Notes: generated from the letters alone by a model not told the origin. 64,000 bases of DNA from Ehretia macrophylla (GCA_037974665.1 CM075778.1:22758001-22822000); one strand, 5' to 3'. Counted from the first letter of the stretch, positions 12,821 to 26,542 are shown. A program made the numbers and translations.

Positions 12821-13390
12821 TTGAAACGGTGGCCTGTATTTGTGGATTGTGTCCAATGGACTTGTAAGCCTAACACCTAAAACATTAATTCCTAGTTAGA
12901 TTTTTAAACAATTTTGGTACACTTGATTTTTTTTTTTTTTTGAATATTTAATGTATATCATGTATGCATACATCGTCGGAACAAACGAATATGTCCTATC
13001 TTGCAGCATTGCAATACCATCTTATGTGAATGTTGTTCGCAGCATCTCATGCTTCATAAATAGAGATATATCGATTGTTGTAGTGGAATCGATTAGTGAT
13101 TTAATAGTTTTTTGTCCGTAGAGGACTCCAACTCCAAAGTATCTTCAAAGTCTCCAAATCAATTCGATTCATGCTTTGAGTTAAACGCAAGTTCAAAGCT
13201 TGTGTTTCGGGAATCTAACAAGCATTATTGGGCTTATAAATACTTTACTCAGTGGTGGAGCCATGTTCAACTCAGGGTGTGCCTGAGTTTACATTTTATA
13301 TTTTTTTAGTCTTAAAACAATGAAGGCTTCCATTTCCTATCACTTTCTGACCACGTATTTTCCTTTCCTTTTACCAACCTATGTGGGTTC
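12821..13390. other. Non-coding stretch, no gene recognised
   Basis: AT-rich sequence with no conserved frame. The bases near 13,250 (GTGGTGGAGCCATG) resemble one end of the plant hAT-like MITEs seen at 52,858 and 53,986, but no partner end was found. Confidence 0.4.
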
Positions 13391-14015
13391 GGGGCAAGGA
13401 TCCTCTCATATTGACTTGCCTATCATAATATTATGAGACATGAATCTTAACCCTTCATATTATTATAAGTAATCTAAGCCATTCGTTTAAACTAAAGTTT
13501 AAAAAAAAAGTTTAATGTGGATTACTTTTCTCTCTCCTCTTACCATTTTCTACCTTCGTTTTCTCCTCTCTCTTACACTTCAAGCTTCCCATTTTTCACC
13601 CAAAAAAAAATCATCTATGTCTTTGATCTCACTCTAACCCATTCTCCTAATCATTCTATCATTCAATATTCTTGTATTAATTCTAGATGGCTATGGTGCA
13701 AATGCGCACAAAGAAGTCCAATAATAACCGGACTGGGAATGTTGCATTAGAGGAACCAATTTTGGTTGCATTAGAGGAACTAATGTTTAAGATGTTAATT
13801 GCTAAGGTTCGTCGTAACAAGAGATTTCTTCTTTTTTAAAAAAAAATATGAATAGTAAGCTTTTCATCAACTGATTATACACTCATAAGATCGATTTTTT
13901 TTTTTTTTTTTTTGTCAAAGTAAGACCAAATCTAAAACTGAAAAAACAAAGAAAAAAAAGTAGCCTAAAAATTGATTAAAAAAATGCTAAAGAGTGATTC
14001 TTCGTGAGGCTTTTG

Positions 14016-17000
14016 TGTAACATCTCAATCCCTCATGAGACCGGTGCCCCTATCCAAACCCGAGGTCACGAAAAATGAAAAAAAAACGGACAGAGTTTTC
14101 CCTGTTTATAATGCTAACCACAAATTTGCACTCAGAAGAAATAGCCTCAACAACAATGTATAATCATTCAAAACAACCACAACCCTCAGAACATATCTTT
14201 CCAAAATTCTAAGGCCATTCGAGCCTTTATACTAAAGCCAATTATAACATACAAGCATACATTTCATTAACTATTGAAATTCTATGTTATAAATCCGATT
14301 ATCATACCACTCTAATCGTATTTACTTAACTTTCTTATACTTTAAGTCTTTCAACATTCCTTCATTCAAACCACACACAAACAAGCTACTAACTAAGCAA
14401 TAAGCAAAGCTTTAGAGTTATTACATGTCATCTACCACTAACTAATTATACAAGACCTTAAATTCAAATTATAATTCCTCAAAGCAACACAAATACATAC
14501 AAGACCCAAAGGTCTCAAATTAAATACAAACCAAGCTAATCTATCAATTTACATAAATTCACTTTAGGCAATTAACTAAGCTAACATACACTCAAGGAGA
14601 CTCTCAAACTTCCTCTTTCTCAAACTCTGTAGGCACCGAACCTGTAATGGTTAGAAAGAGGGAGTTAGCAAAACAATTGCTCAGTGAGAGAGGGGAAATA
14701 GATATCCGGAGAGTTTGGAAAATAGTTTTGTGCAATGCAATAGCCAACAAAAGCAAATGAACAATACGAAATTAGTATACATTTAAAAAAGCTACGTAAT
14801 TCAAATCAAGAAAGAAAGTCAACCACAATAGAACATTATAATTAGCAACCTAGATGAACAATAACAATGTAACACATAATTCAAATATATGAGCTAATTA
14901 ACACAATAAAAGAGCACAAGCAATGGTAACACTCCAAGGACATAGAGCCCAAGTGAGAGTTACTAATTAAAAGGATACGATAATGAATATAAGCATGAAC
15001 CACGAACCACGATCCACGATCCACGAACTCAAATAGTCAATAATAGTTTCCATAACGATAAGCCGACATAACCCTAATAACTCCAGTGGGTGTACTCTGG
15101 ATGTACCCCAAATCCTACGACCCAGTTCTCCTAGGGCGGCATCCCTAGCGAGAGACGGAATAGCAACAGAGGATGGACATCCACTGACAAGCCTGATGCC
15201 GCCTAGTAGGTAGCCACCACATCCATGCAAATGGTTGCGCAACCACGATAACGATACGATAACAAACGATAAGAGTTTTCACTCGATGATATTTATAATT
15301 TCCAAGAAAAACTGATTCAATAACCGTTCAAGATAAAATTTATGAGACAATTTTATAAGCAATATAATAATGTAAACAAGGGACAAGTATATTTATTCTC
15401 CCAATTTATAACAAAATACACATAATTATAAACAATTACATTAAACTATACAATTTACGAGCAATAAGCAAACTAAGATGCACAAGAGAACGAAACTCCC
15501 TCACCTTGGATCAGGCTAAATATGCAAGAGAAAAGCTAGATTCATTCCAACCTTCCTGGAATTAGCTCAAAAATATAAACCCTAGTTTGTTCATACAAGC
15601 ATAACACTTTAGCAATTGACTAAAACTATACCAATTTCACTTTTACACACAGTCCAAGTAACCACACAAGTAACCAAATATTAATTATGACACAGTAGCA
15701 CACATGAAATGAATCAATGAAAACTAGTAGCAAAGTTAACTATTAACTATTTATCAACTAATTTACCATTCTAGTAAATGTCGATTAAAACCATTACCTA
15801 GACCATTTTACAAGTTCAATATCTAACATAGTTCAATTATTAGCCAATTACCATTAAGGCCTACCAAATACACAAACCAACCTAACATTCCTCAAATTAA
15901 CCCTTTATACTTTACAACAACCAACCTAGCCATATAACATTGAGGTCACTTTTTAAGTACTCTAGATGTTTCATGATCATTGACTAATTATAATTAAGCT
16001 CTAAAACACATAAATACATATACTAATTCACACACAGCCAAAATGCTCAAAAGGTCCCTTTTTGTTCAATCAATCCTACACAAGTTCTAACCATGATCTT
16101 AACCTAACTTACTTCAATTTAAGCATGAATACCAACTAGACAATACTCTAAGCAATCAAGTTAACTCAATTCACAGGAAATCCAAATAAATACTATTCCA
16201 TTGGTTGGTAATTAGGCCACATACTTCACACAAGATACGAAACCCCCAATCCAACTTTACCAACCCCCTATGCACACTTTATGACACCTCTTAAAATCAT
16301 GAAAACTTGTTTTCAACTTCGTCTAACACAAAAGTCCTGAAGGCCCCGTGGTCTAACCCGTCTTCTTCCTTTCTTTTTGTTACAAATGCCATAGGTGTAA
16401 AAAATGCCCATACTGCCATATGGGTTGTAGCATAAGGCCGAAATGCACATAATGTTATAAATGCCCTTACATATCCCTCTTCTATTGTTCTTAGACGTCT
16501 TGAAGAACTTGAAGACTTCAGCTTACTACTTTATATTATTGTAAGTAGATTGGTTCTTGTTACTGGTTTGTTTGAACTACAACTATCAAAATTGATGATC
16601 AATTTGATGCCATAAAAGAGTTTTAGGCTTTATCCTACATATATAAGACTATTTAGCACCTTTAGTCTCACTCCGGATCTCTACATCAATCAGTTACTAT
16701 TCTATACGCAATTAAGACCTCAAAAATCATCATTTTCGGAATTCAATAATTTTTATCAAGTAACCATTTTAGCATCCCTAGAGTCCATATAAATTATTAT
16801 ATTGAGCATCGGGTACCAATTCGATGGTCCTGAGCGAATAGTATCCGTTAACTTTCTTTAAATTCAAGTTCTTGTAACTCTAGCAATTCTTAGCCATTAG
16901 AGGCTTTAATTTAGGTTTAGCAACTCTTAAATCATGCTTAGATGTCAACTAATTAAGCTAGAACACAAGGGTTTGCAAAATCCCAATTTCTATTATTCAA

Positions 17001-17722
17001 AGTTTTCTTTAAAAGTAAGATTGATTAATATAGTCATTAACAATGCTATCTATTCTCAAAAGTATGTTCTACAAGCATAATAAGGAGCATATTAGGCATA
17101 GATAATTCAATACACCATAAATCAAAAATTTTAAAGTAAACCCTAACTAACAAATGCACAAAAATGAAATTCTCCTTCACCAAATAAGCTCTTAGATACA
17201 AGGAGTAGGCCTAGGAGAATGGGAATCCACTTGGAATGTGCTTTGTTTATCTCAAACTTGAGATTGAATGATGAAATTTCTTCTCTTTGGCTTGCAAGGA
17301 GCCCACGGCAATGGGAGGGACAAGGGGGGTATTTTTACATTTGTTTTGATGACTAATGAGTTGTGTTTGTATAGTAGACCAAATAAATATTAAGTGGTGT
17401 TAGTTTAGCTAGCTTATTTTAGGTGCAAGACAACTTATTTCAAGTTCAAAATGCATTTAAACTCTAACTAGCTACAAATAGTGTTATCTCTGTGACACTA
17501 TTCTATTAGGACACAGATCAATTTTTTTATCTCTTACTCTAGACAAGCAATGCACGAAACAATGATGATCGTAGTCTATACTAGAGGCACGTAGCTTGGG
17601 AAAATTATTAAATTCAAAAAAAAGAAACATAAAATTTTCTTATGAATAGTAATTATTTATATGTAAACATTTAAATAAATAAATGCACAAATGTATGTAT
17701 GCTCTAGGGCTCGGGCGTCACG
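14016..17722 (-). repeat. LTR of G2 (left copy)
   Basis: It aligns along its whole length with 20,746-24,217. It carries about 215 extra bases (about 16,354-16,570) that the other copy lacks. Confidence 0.85.
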
Positions 17723-20700
17723 TCCTCCCCCCCTTAAATAAATTGCGTCCTCGCAATTCTTCTTTCACAAACCATCTTTGCAACGAATTGAAATAACTCT
17801 GGCTCGGTCAAACGACCTGTAATACTGAATACTGATCGTTCTCGGTTGTGCGTCTAAAATGCGTGTAAAATGTAACCAAGTTAAAACCCGCAAGTGCACG
17901 AATTAGCATAGTATAGTGTGCTTAGAGTGCGGGGTTGTATTCCACAGGAAGGCTCCTAAGTTAGTTCGGTTGAATAAGCGCGTATGAAAGTGTTCTAAGT
18001 TAGTGTTGGAAAGTAAAAGATAGATAGATTGGGTGGTTTGATAAAAAGGAAAGAAGAAGCTAAGTTAACTAAATCTAGAGTTAGAGTTAGAAGTATAAAT
18101 ATGGGGATATAATAATTAAGCTCGGAATAATATTAAGACAGTTAATCTAGGCTCGAAAATAGGATTTTCTAATTTTATGCAAGAGGTTAAGCTACAAGCA
18201 TTAACCTAGTAAATTATCTTAGTCTATTAAAATCTTGATTACTAATCTGATGTAGGTGATGTTCCATCCTTCGTATGGATCTGTCATTGCAACCTGGTGT
18301 AAACGGTCTATTTCAACTAAGTAATTAACATCTCATTTCTAGTCTAGAATCTATGGTCTATTTAAAAGCATTACCTATGGTCTCTTGGAATCCTTAGGGT
18401 TGTCAAGCTATTGATTCACTATTAAAGCATGGATATATGACACGAAAATAAAGTAATAATAATATCTACTTAAAAGCATTATGTATGAAAGACAATACTT
18501 AATTAATACAAGTCATATATTGCATATGAATTAAATCAGTCCAAATCATGGAGACCGGTAAATTAAAAGACCATTAATATATAAGCAAAATCCCGAATTA
18601 ACACGGGCATTATAACGACATTCAAATATAAAAGAGATTAAAGAGATGATTGCCCATAAATGAAGTCGAGGTCCGAGGTCAGAGTCCCGAGCACAGCTAC
18701 GAGGTTTCTTCCTTTTCCCATGCCTCAGAAATTCGGGCATTACCTCCGCTGTAATTTCCCTCAACTACTAACTATTTATACTACCATATTTAAACTACCC
18801 TAAACTAACACTAAAAAAATAATTAAAATAAAATCCTAAATTAATTTTCTATATATTTTCCGTTGGGGTTGGGGGTATTTATAGGCCTGAGATTCAGAGG
18901 CGCGCTCGAGCGCGCTTCTGCTACGTCCGTTGATTTTGTGACTCGTGTCGTTTCGCGAGGATTCTGAAAGAATCCGTGAGGCGCGCTTGAGCGCCAGTGA
19001 GGTGCACTCGAGCGCATTTCTGATCCATCGCTGAATTTGCACCATGTGGATTTTTCGGAAGATGGTGGAAGATTCATAAGGGGCGCTCGAGTGCCTGTCT
19101 GCTGACTTTTTCAACTCTGATTGTTGACTTTGACCGAGACGTTGACTGAGGAGTTTTCGGGCATTTTTCATTGTTTTGACCCTCCAAACGATGGATTTTG
19201 GCTAAAATCACGCCGTGCATAGGGCAAAGACCTTCGTTTTGCTCTAAAGGCCATTTCTACCCGAAAAACTAGTACGATTTGTCAAACGGACATAGGTCAC
19301 TATTTGTACTTTGATCTGGCCAAATTCTTCCTCAATGGGCATTGATTCAACCATCGATTCTTGAGTCTTTGCCATTGCACAATTCTTTGACTTGTATTTT
19401 GTCATTTTAAGTCCAGTTTCTTCACTTTTAAGGATTAACCTACATTGCATCAAAAATATATTAAGTGTTGCATTAGTTCCACAAGTTAAGATGCAATAGT
19501 AGTGCAAATTCAGTGGTTTGAGTGTTGCAAATACAGTCACATCAAATACCAATGGCCAAAAACTAAACACCGTTCACGAGTAACACTAAGAAGTCCCATT
19601 AAGATTACCAAGAGAATTACCAAGAAAATACCAATGAGAAATCCCGAATAAAGATGATGACTACAATCTTCTTGCAAGAACACCTATGCAAAAGCCCGAG
19701 TAAGAATCCGAGATATTATTTCTGAAGAAAATACTGATAAAGAATGTCAGAAGACAATGTAAAATGCTCGAGTATCAACTAAGAATCCTAAATGTGAATA
19801 TCGCAGAGAAATGCGTGCGAACAAAGAATATTAGAGGGTACTTCAAGTGGGAACCTCCTAAATAGAATCCCAAATGAGACCTCCAAATATGAATGCTGAA
19901 TAATACCAAATAAGAACACCAAACCATAACCCCGAATGTAACACTAAATGAATTACCCAATGAGAAGTCCAAAAGAAATACCGAATAAGGAGTGCCAAGA
20001 AGAATCCCGATAGTTTATAAGAATTCCAATGATTAAGTTCCAAAGGCAAAAGAGAATACCAAGAAAGATTGTTGAAGATGAACATCAACGGTTGTCTACC
20101 GAATATAAACCTCTGAGCACCAAATCCCTTTCATTGATCTCCGATAGCCAGCCGATCCACTACTATCTCTTTCACTGGTCCACATCTTCGAGTAAGCCAT
20201 CACTTGCCATCTCTTTATAGGGGAGAGTGTTTACTTACCATGTTCAAGGGTAATGCATGTATGTGGTGGGTTTCACATAAGATACATACTCTCTAGCACA
20301 TTCATAATATATTTGATACAATGTGCACATACTATGAAAATATGGCATATATACAAATACTCTTTAACTAGTATGCAACTATGGATGTACAAGAGTATGA
20401 AATCTAGTTTATTTAACATGATAATTCAAATACAATTAACAACACAATCTATATCGTAGAACTTAAATACGCACATTTACAATCAACTATTCAAGCAAGT
20501 AATTAGTCACGAAGTCACATCGATTCACGATTGACCATTTCACTTTACTACACATAACACGCATTTAGTACATATCACGCAATCATAACACTTAGGTGCA
20601 CACATTCATTTCAAAACACACAAATCTCACATACAAGCACGCACATCTACTCAAGACACACTTCACGAGCATGCACTCGAGGGTTACTACCCGATAGACC

Positions 20701-20745
20701 GAGGACCCTGTCCCTACTGAGAGCTAACCAAACTCTGATACCATC
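17723..20745 (-). other. Internal region of G2
   Basis: It contains the purine tract, the same hairpin as G1 (17,741-17,758), a nested repeat (about 17,880-19,560), a zone of degenerate short repeats (about 19,575-20,070) and the primer site at 20,731-20,743. Without the nested repeat it is about 1.3 kb, close to the 1.2 kb of G1. No protein similarity recognised. Confidence 0.65.
17880..19560. mobile_element. Unclassified repeat nested in G2
   Basis: The composition and lack of similarity to G1 mark this as an insertion. It begins with a block around CCGCAAGTGCACGAA and ends near ACAGTCACATCAAATAC, sequences I associate with common plant interspersed repeats but cannot assign to a family. 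It contains four copies of a CTCGAG-centred GC-rich motif (18,898-19,096). Boundaries are approximate and no target duplication was found. Confidence 0.45.
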
Positions 20746-23700
20746 TGTAACACCCCGATCCTTCACGAGACCGGAGCCCCGATTCAAACTCGAGGTCAAG
20801 AAAAATGAGAAAAACGGACGGAGTTTTCCCTGTTTTTAGGGCTAACCACAAACCTGCACTTAGTAGAAATAGCCCCAACAACAATGTATAATCATTCAAA
20901 ACAACCACAACCCTCAGAACATATCTTTCCAAAATTCTAAGGTCATCCGAGCCTTTATACTAAAGCCAATTATAACATATACGCATGCATTTCATTAACT
21001 ATTGAAATTCTATGTTATAAATTCGATTATAATATCACTCTAATCTTATTTACTTAACTTTCATATACTTTAAGTCTTTCGACCTTTCTTCATTCAAAAC
21101 ACAAGCAAGCAACTAACTAAGCAATAAGCAAAGCTTTAGAGTTATTATATGTCATCTACCTCTAATTAATTATACAATACCTTAAATTCAAATTACAATT
21201 CCTCAAAGCAACACAAATACATACAAGACCCAAAGGTCTCAAATTAAATACAAACCAAGCTAATCTATCAATTTACATAAATTCACTTTAGGCAATTAAC
21301 TAAGCTAGCATATACTCAAGAAGACTCTCGAACCTCCTCTTTCTCAAACTCTGTAGGCACCGAACCTGTAATAGATATAAAGAATGAGTGAACAACACAA
21401 TTGCTTAGTAAGGAAAATGAAATAGATATCCGGGGAGTTTGGAAAATAGTTTCGTGCAATGCAATAGCCAACAAAAACAAATGAACAATACGAAACTAGT
21501 ATATATTTAAATAAGCTACGTAATTCAAATCAAGAAAGAAAGTCAACCCCAATAGAACAATTATAATAAGTAACTTAGGGGAACAATAACAAGATAACAC
21601 ATAATTCAAATATATTAGCTAATTAACACAATAAAAGAGCACAAGCAATGGTAACTCTCCAAGGACATAGGGCCCAAGTGAGAGTTACTAATTAAAAGGA
21701 TACGATGATGATCACAAGAACGAACCACGATCCACGAACTCAAATAGTCAATAATAGGTTCAATAATGATAAGCTGGCATAACCCTTATAACTCCAGTGG
21801 GTGTACTCTGGATGTACCTCAAATCCTACAACCCAACTCTCCTAGGGCGGCATCCCTAGTGAGAGAGGGAATAGCTACAGAGGATGGACATCCACTGGCA
21901 AGCCCGATACCACCCAGTAGGTGGCCAATGGTTGAGCAACCACGATAATGATACGATAACAAACGATAAGAGTTTTCACTCGATGATATATATAATTTCC
22001 AAGGAAAACGGATTTAATAACTGTTCAAGATAACATTTACGAGACAATTTTATAAGCAATATAATAATGTAAACAAGGGAAAAATATATTTATTCTCTTA
22101 ATTTATAACAAAGTACACATAAATATAAGCAATTACATTAAACTATACAATTTACGAGCAATAAGGAAACTAAGATGCACAAGAGAATGAAACTCCCTCA
22201 CCTTGGATCAGACTAAATATGCAAGAGAAAAGCTACATTCACTCCAACCTTACTGGAATTAGCTCAAAAATGCAGATCCTAGTTTGTTCATACAAGCATA
22301 ACACTTTAGCAATTGACTAAAACTATACCAATTCCACTGTAACACGCAGTCCAAGTAACCGCAAAAGTAACCAAATATTAATTATGACACAATAGCACAC
22401 ATGAAATGAATCAATGAAAACTAGTAGCAAAAGTTAACTATTAACTATTTATCAACTAATTTACCATTCTAGCAAATGTCGATTAAAACCATCACCTAGA
22501 CCATTCTACAAGTTCAATATCTAACATAGTTCAATTATTAGCCAATTACCATTAAGGCCTACCAAATACACAAGCCAACCTAACATTCCTCAAATTAACC
22601 CTCTATACTTTCCAACAACCAACCCAGCCATTTAACATTAAGGTCACTTTTTAAGTTCTCTAGATGTTTCATGATCATTGACTAATTATAATTAAGCTCT
22701 AAAACACAAAAATACACATAGTAATTCACACACACGACCAAAATGCTCAAAAGGTCCCTTTTTGTTCAATCAATCCTACAAAAGTTCTAACCATGATCTT
22801 AACCTACCTCAGTCCAATTTAAGCATGCATACCAACTAGACAATACACTAAGCAATCAAGTTAACTCAATTCACAGGAAATCCAAATAAACATTATTCCA
22901 TTGGCTGGTAATTAGGCCACATACTTCACACAAGATACGAAACCCCCAATCCAACTTTACCAACCCCCAATGCACACTTTATGACACCTCTTAAAACTAT
23001 AAAAACTTGCTTTTAACTTCATCTAACACAAAACTCCCGAAGGCTCCGTGGTCACTTTGAACTATAACTACGAAAGCCGATGATCAATTTGATGCCATAA
23101 AAGTGTTTTAGGCTCTATCCTACATGTATGAGACCATTTAGCACCTTTAATCTCACTCTGAATCTCTACATCAATCGGTTACTATTCTATACGCAATTAA
23201 GACCTCAAAAATCATCGTTCTTGGAATTCAATAATTTTTATCGAGCAACCATTTTAGCATCCCTAGAGTCCATATAAATTATTAAATCGAGCATCGGTTA
23301 CCAATTCGATAGTCCTAAGTGAATAATGCCCATTAACTCTCTTTAAATTCATGCTCTTGTAACTCAAGCAATTCCTAGCCATTAGAGGCTTTAATCTAGG
23401 TTTAACAACTCCTAAATCATGCTTAGATATCAACTAATTAAGCTAGAACAAAAAGGTTTGCAAAAATCCCAATTTTTACTATTCAAAGTCTTCTTTAAAT
23501 GTAAGATTGATCAATATAGCCATTAACAATGCTATCTACTCTAAAAAGCATGTTCTACAAGCATAATAAAGAGCATATTAGGCATAGATAAGCATATATA
23601 ATTCAATACACCATAGATCAAAAATTTCAAAGTAAACCCTACCTAACAAATGCACAAAAATAAAATTCTCCCTCACCAAATAAGCTCTTAGATGCAAGGA

Positions 23701-24217
23701 GTAGGCCTAGAAAAATGGGAATCCACTTGGAATGTGCTTGGTTGATCTCAAACTTGAGGTTGAATGATGAAATTTCTCCTCTTTGGCTTACAAGGAGCTC
23801 ACAGCAATGGGAGGAACAAGGGGGGTATTTTTGCATTTGTTTTGATAACTAATGAGTTGTGTTTGTGTAGTAGACCAAGTATATATTAAGTGGTGTTAGT
23901 TTAGCTAGCTTATTTTAGGTGCAAGACAAGTTATTTCAAGTCCAAAATGTATTTAAACTCTAACTAGCTACAATTAGTGTTATCTCTGTGGCACTATTCT
24001 CTCAAGACACAAATCATTTTTTTATCTCACACTCTAGACAAGCAATGCACGAAACGATGACGATAGCAGATTATACTAGTGGCACGTACCTTGGGAAAAT
24101 TATCAAATTCCGAAAAAGAAACATAAAATTTTCTTATGAATAGTAATTATTTATAAGTAAACATTTAAATAAATAAATGCACAAAATGTATGCATGCTCT
24201 GGGGCTCGAGTGTTACA
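20746..24217 (-). repeat. LTR of G2 (right copy)
   Basis: It starts TGTAACACCCCGATCC and ends CGAGTGTTACA. It differs from the left LTR by scattered substitutions and several indels. Confidence 0.85.
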
Positions 24218-24435
24218 CTTTGTTCCTCAGCAAAAATTATGGATGAGAATAGTTGGCAAAGTGGGTAGAATGAGAATGACATAGATGAAGTTCTAGTGAA
24301 AAATAGGAAATAGAAACTGGGAAAAAATATGAGAGAGAAAAGATGTGTTCCTTTTTTTTTAGGTTGAAATTTTCCTCTCATAATATTATGAGAGGAAAGT
24401 CAATATGTAGGGATCCTTGTCCGTGAAAGGTTTGA

Positions 24436-25915
24436 TTCTTTTCATCAAAAAAGCAAAAAAAAAAAAAAAACAAACAAAGTGAGAGAGAATGATGTTCTGT
24501 TGAGTGAATAGGGAAAATGAGAAAATAAGAGAAATAGACATAGAAATGAAGAGAGAAATGAGAGGAAAAAAAGAGTAAAATAAAAAAAACTTGCGTAGTC
24601 TTCATCAAATGGATGATTGTGTCTTATCCGTTCAAGATGGAATTTGGTGAGCAGGTTCACGACTTAAACTTCTTTAACTTGAATCGCGGAGATCAATTTT
24701 GGAGTTATCTAAGATCGTATTCTGCTATGTGTACAATAGATCATTTTTTTCATGATTTCCTTAATTAATTACTTAAGTTTATTCAAGTTAGCTTTTAATC
24801 CATAACTTATTTTAGTTTAGTTCATAATTACTAAATTTTGTGTTGATATTGAAAGATTCTTTATTAGTATTGTGGTGTGATTTCAATATATGAATATGAT
24901 AGATGTTTGTTATTTTTGTGTAGTACATATTAGATTTATATTCTTTCTTGAATTAAATGAAGGGGAGTCATGCCTTGAAAACTTTATTTGTATTATAATA
25001 TGCTTAAACGAAGTATTGATTTAATTATAACATATTGTGATATGTCATCATCAAAAACATGATTTTAGCATAAAGGAAATATTTTTTTATATGATTTTTT
25101 AAAAAAATATGTGTATAAATGAGTATTTCTGACCCCCGATTACAGACTCCAAAACTGTAATTCCTTTCCAATACCTGGTGCCTAGTTTCGTGATCGCGTT
25201 TACTTGATATTTTTCTCCAATTTTTTTATTAATTAAAAAATATATCTACCTTTATAAGATACACAACTAGTCTTATTGTTAGTATGTTCTTACCCATGTA
25301 GTTAAAGTGGACAGAAAAATTAATGGAAGAAAGTGTTACACAAGATTAGAGAAAGAACAAGAACTAAGACCTAATTATGATACCACAGTACAGGGGCAGA
25401 GGTAGGGGGACCAGGGGGAGCTTGAGCCTTTTCCCTATTCCCCACCCCACCCCACCCCACCCCACCCCACCCCTTCCCTTCTTCAAATATTTTTTTTAAT
25501 TGATTCAATATTCTTTAAAAATATTTCTATGGCCCTTCTAATTCCCTTTTATCTTTTTCCTAATTCCTCTATTTCTCCCATTTCCCAATTACCCCATCAT
25601 CTTCCTAGTAAAGAGCCTCTTCATCACCGTTCCTACAACAGGTCTTTCTTCGTCCTTCCCATAGCACAACCATCGTCTCCTTCCTCAGTTCTATCTTCCA
25701 AAACATACACACATAAATCTAAAATAATAGATCATGAAAAAAGAAAGTTTGTACTATGTTTATTTATTTTTTTAGTATCCAATTTTATGCATATTTTTTT
25801 TCTTAATTTATTTTGTTACTAGTGGGTGAATATCTTGAGGCATGACACCAATAGAGTTGCTAAGGTAAGTAATTTTTCCATATTTTTTAACATCAATTTG
25901 ATAGTCTACTACTTA
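24436..25915. other. Non-coding stretch with low-complexity blocks
   Basis: An A-run lies near 24,455-24,470 and a purine-rich block around 24,480-24,590. A (CCCCA)n minisatellite lies at 25,440-25,475, preceded by CAGGGGCAGAGGTAGGGG, which looks like a single end of a hAT-like MITE. Short open frames here are composition artefacts. Confidence 0.5.
25440..25475. repeat. (CCCCA)n minisatellite
   Basis: Seven or so consecutive 5-bp CCCCA units. Confidence 0.9.
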
Positions 25916-25919
25916 GATC

Positions 25920-25937
25920 ATCACACACACACACACA

Positions 25938-25988
<51 letters not shown>
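25920..25988. repeat. (CA)n(CT)n compound microsatellite
   Basis: About nine CA units are followed by more than 25 CT units with occasional TTT interruptions. Confidence 0.95.
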
Positions 25989-25994
<6 letters not shown>

Positions 25995-26340
25995 TTTGTT
26001 ATGAGGTAAACTGTTTGATTTGTATAATGAACAAGAGCCTTTAGATAAATCTGCAATTTAGGCTTCATTTGTTTGCCGTAAAATATTTTTCTCATTTTTC
26101 GGTGTTTGGTAATATAAAAAATTGGTCAATTGAAAAGTATTTTTCAGTGAAAGAAAAATGTTTAGTTAAAAAGAGCAAAAAATATTTTCATCTCCCAAAG
26201 GAGATGAAAACATCTTTCACTCCGCTCCACCCAATGCAATCCTGACCCTACCCTCTTCATCCATGCCACCCATAATTGTACCTTACTCCGATCAACCCCT
26301 ACTAAAAAATATATATGTGTGTTTGTGTCTACATGTATTT

Positions 26341-26349
26341 GTGTGTGTT

Positions 26350-26417
<68 letters not shown>

Positions 26418-26429
26418 TGTGTGTGTATG
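26341..26429. repeat. (TA)n(TG)n compound microsatellite
   Basis: About ten TA units are followed by more than 25 TG units with two TA interruptions. The apparent Val/Cys-rich frame across it is an artefact. Confidence 0.95.
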
Positions 26430-26542
26430 TTTTATAAAAGTCTCATGTCGAACTTAATCTGGTAACACAAATCATTGATCATCGTTTTCTAATGCAGAGC
26501 AATAGAGATGGGAATTTCCATTAAGCCATCATATCAAAATCT

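Larger units (their letters stand above)
14016..24217 (-). mobile_element. Giant-LTR Ty3/Gypsy element without gag-pol (element G2)
   Basis: Two LTRs, 14,016-17,722 (about 3.7 kb) and 20,746-24,217 (about 3.5 kb), flank about 3.0 kb, of which about 1.7 kb is a later insertion. As in G1, the minus-strand primer site (TGGTATCAGAGTT, 20,731-20,743) is next to one LTR and the polypurine tract (17,723-17,738) next to the other. LTR ends are TGTAACA and TGTTACA-like. The flanks TTTTG (14,011-14,015) and CTTTG (24,218-24,222) fit a 5-bp Gypsy target duplication with one mismatch. No gag-pol is recognisable. It looks structurally whole apart from coding content, and old. Confidence 0.85.
13396..24430. 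mobile_element. Probable older long-TIR DNA element split by G2
   Basis: The sequence at 13,396-13,436 (CAAGGATCC, then ATTGACTT, then ATAATATTATGAG) recurs as an inverted copy at 24,372-24,426. Weaker inverted similarity continues inward: CTTTTCTCTCTC, and CATCTATGTC near 13,612 against its complement near 24,280. This suggests a terminal-inverted-repeat element whose interior was later entered by G2. I saw no clear target duplication. Family unknown. Confidence 0.4.

Noticed and set aside
18836-19171. 111-codon frame with repeated SALERAS-like wording
   Set aside because: The wording comes from the CTCGAG motif repeats. No protein family resemblance.
24378-24660. Phe/Leu-rich minus-strand frames
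   Set aside because: Antisense of A- and GA-rich low-complexity DNA.
26263-26457. Open frame rich in Val/Cys/Tyr
   Set aside because: It reads through the TA/TG microsatellite.
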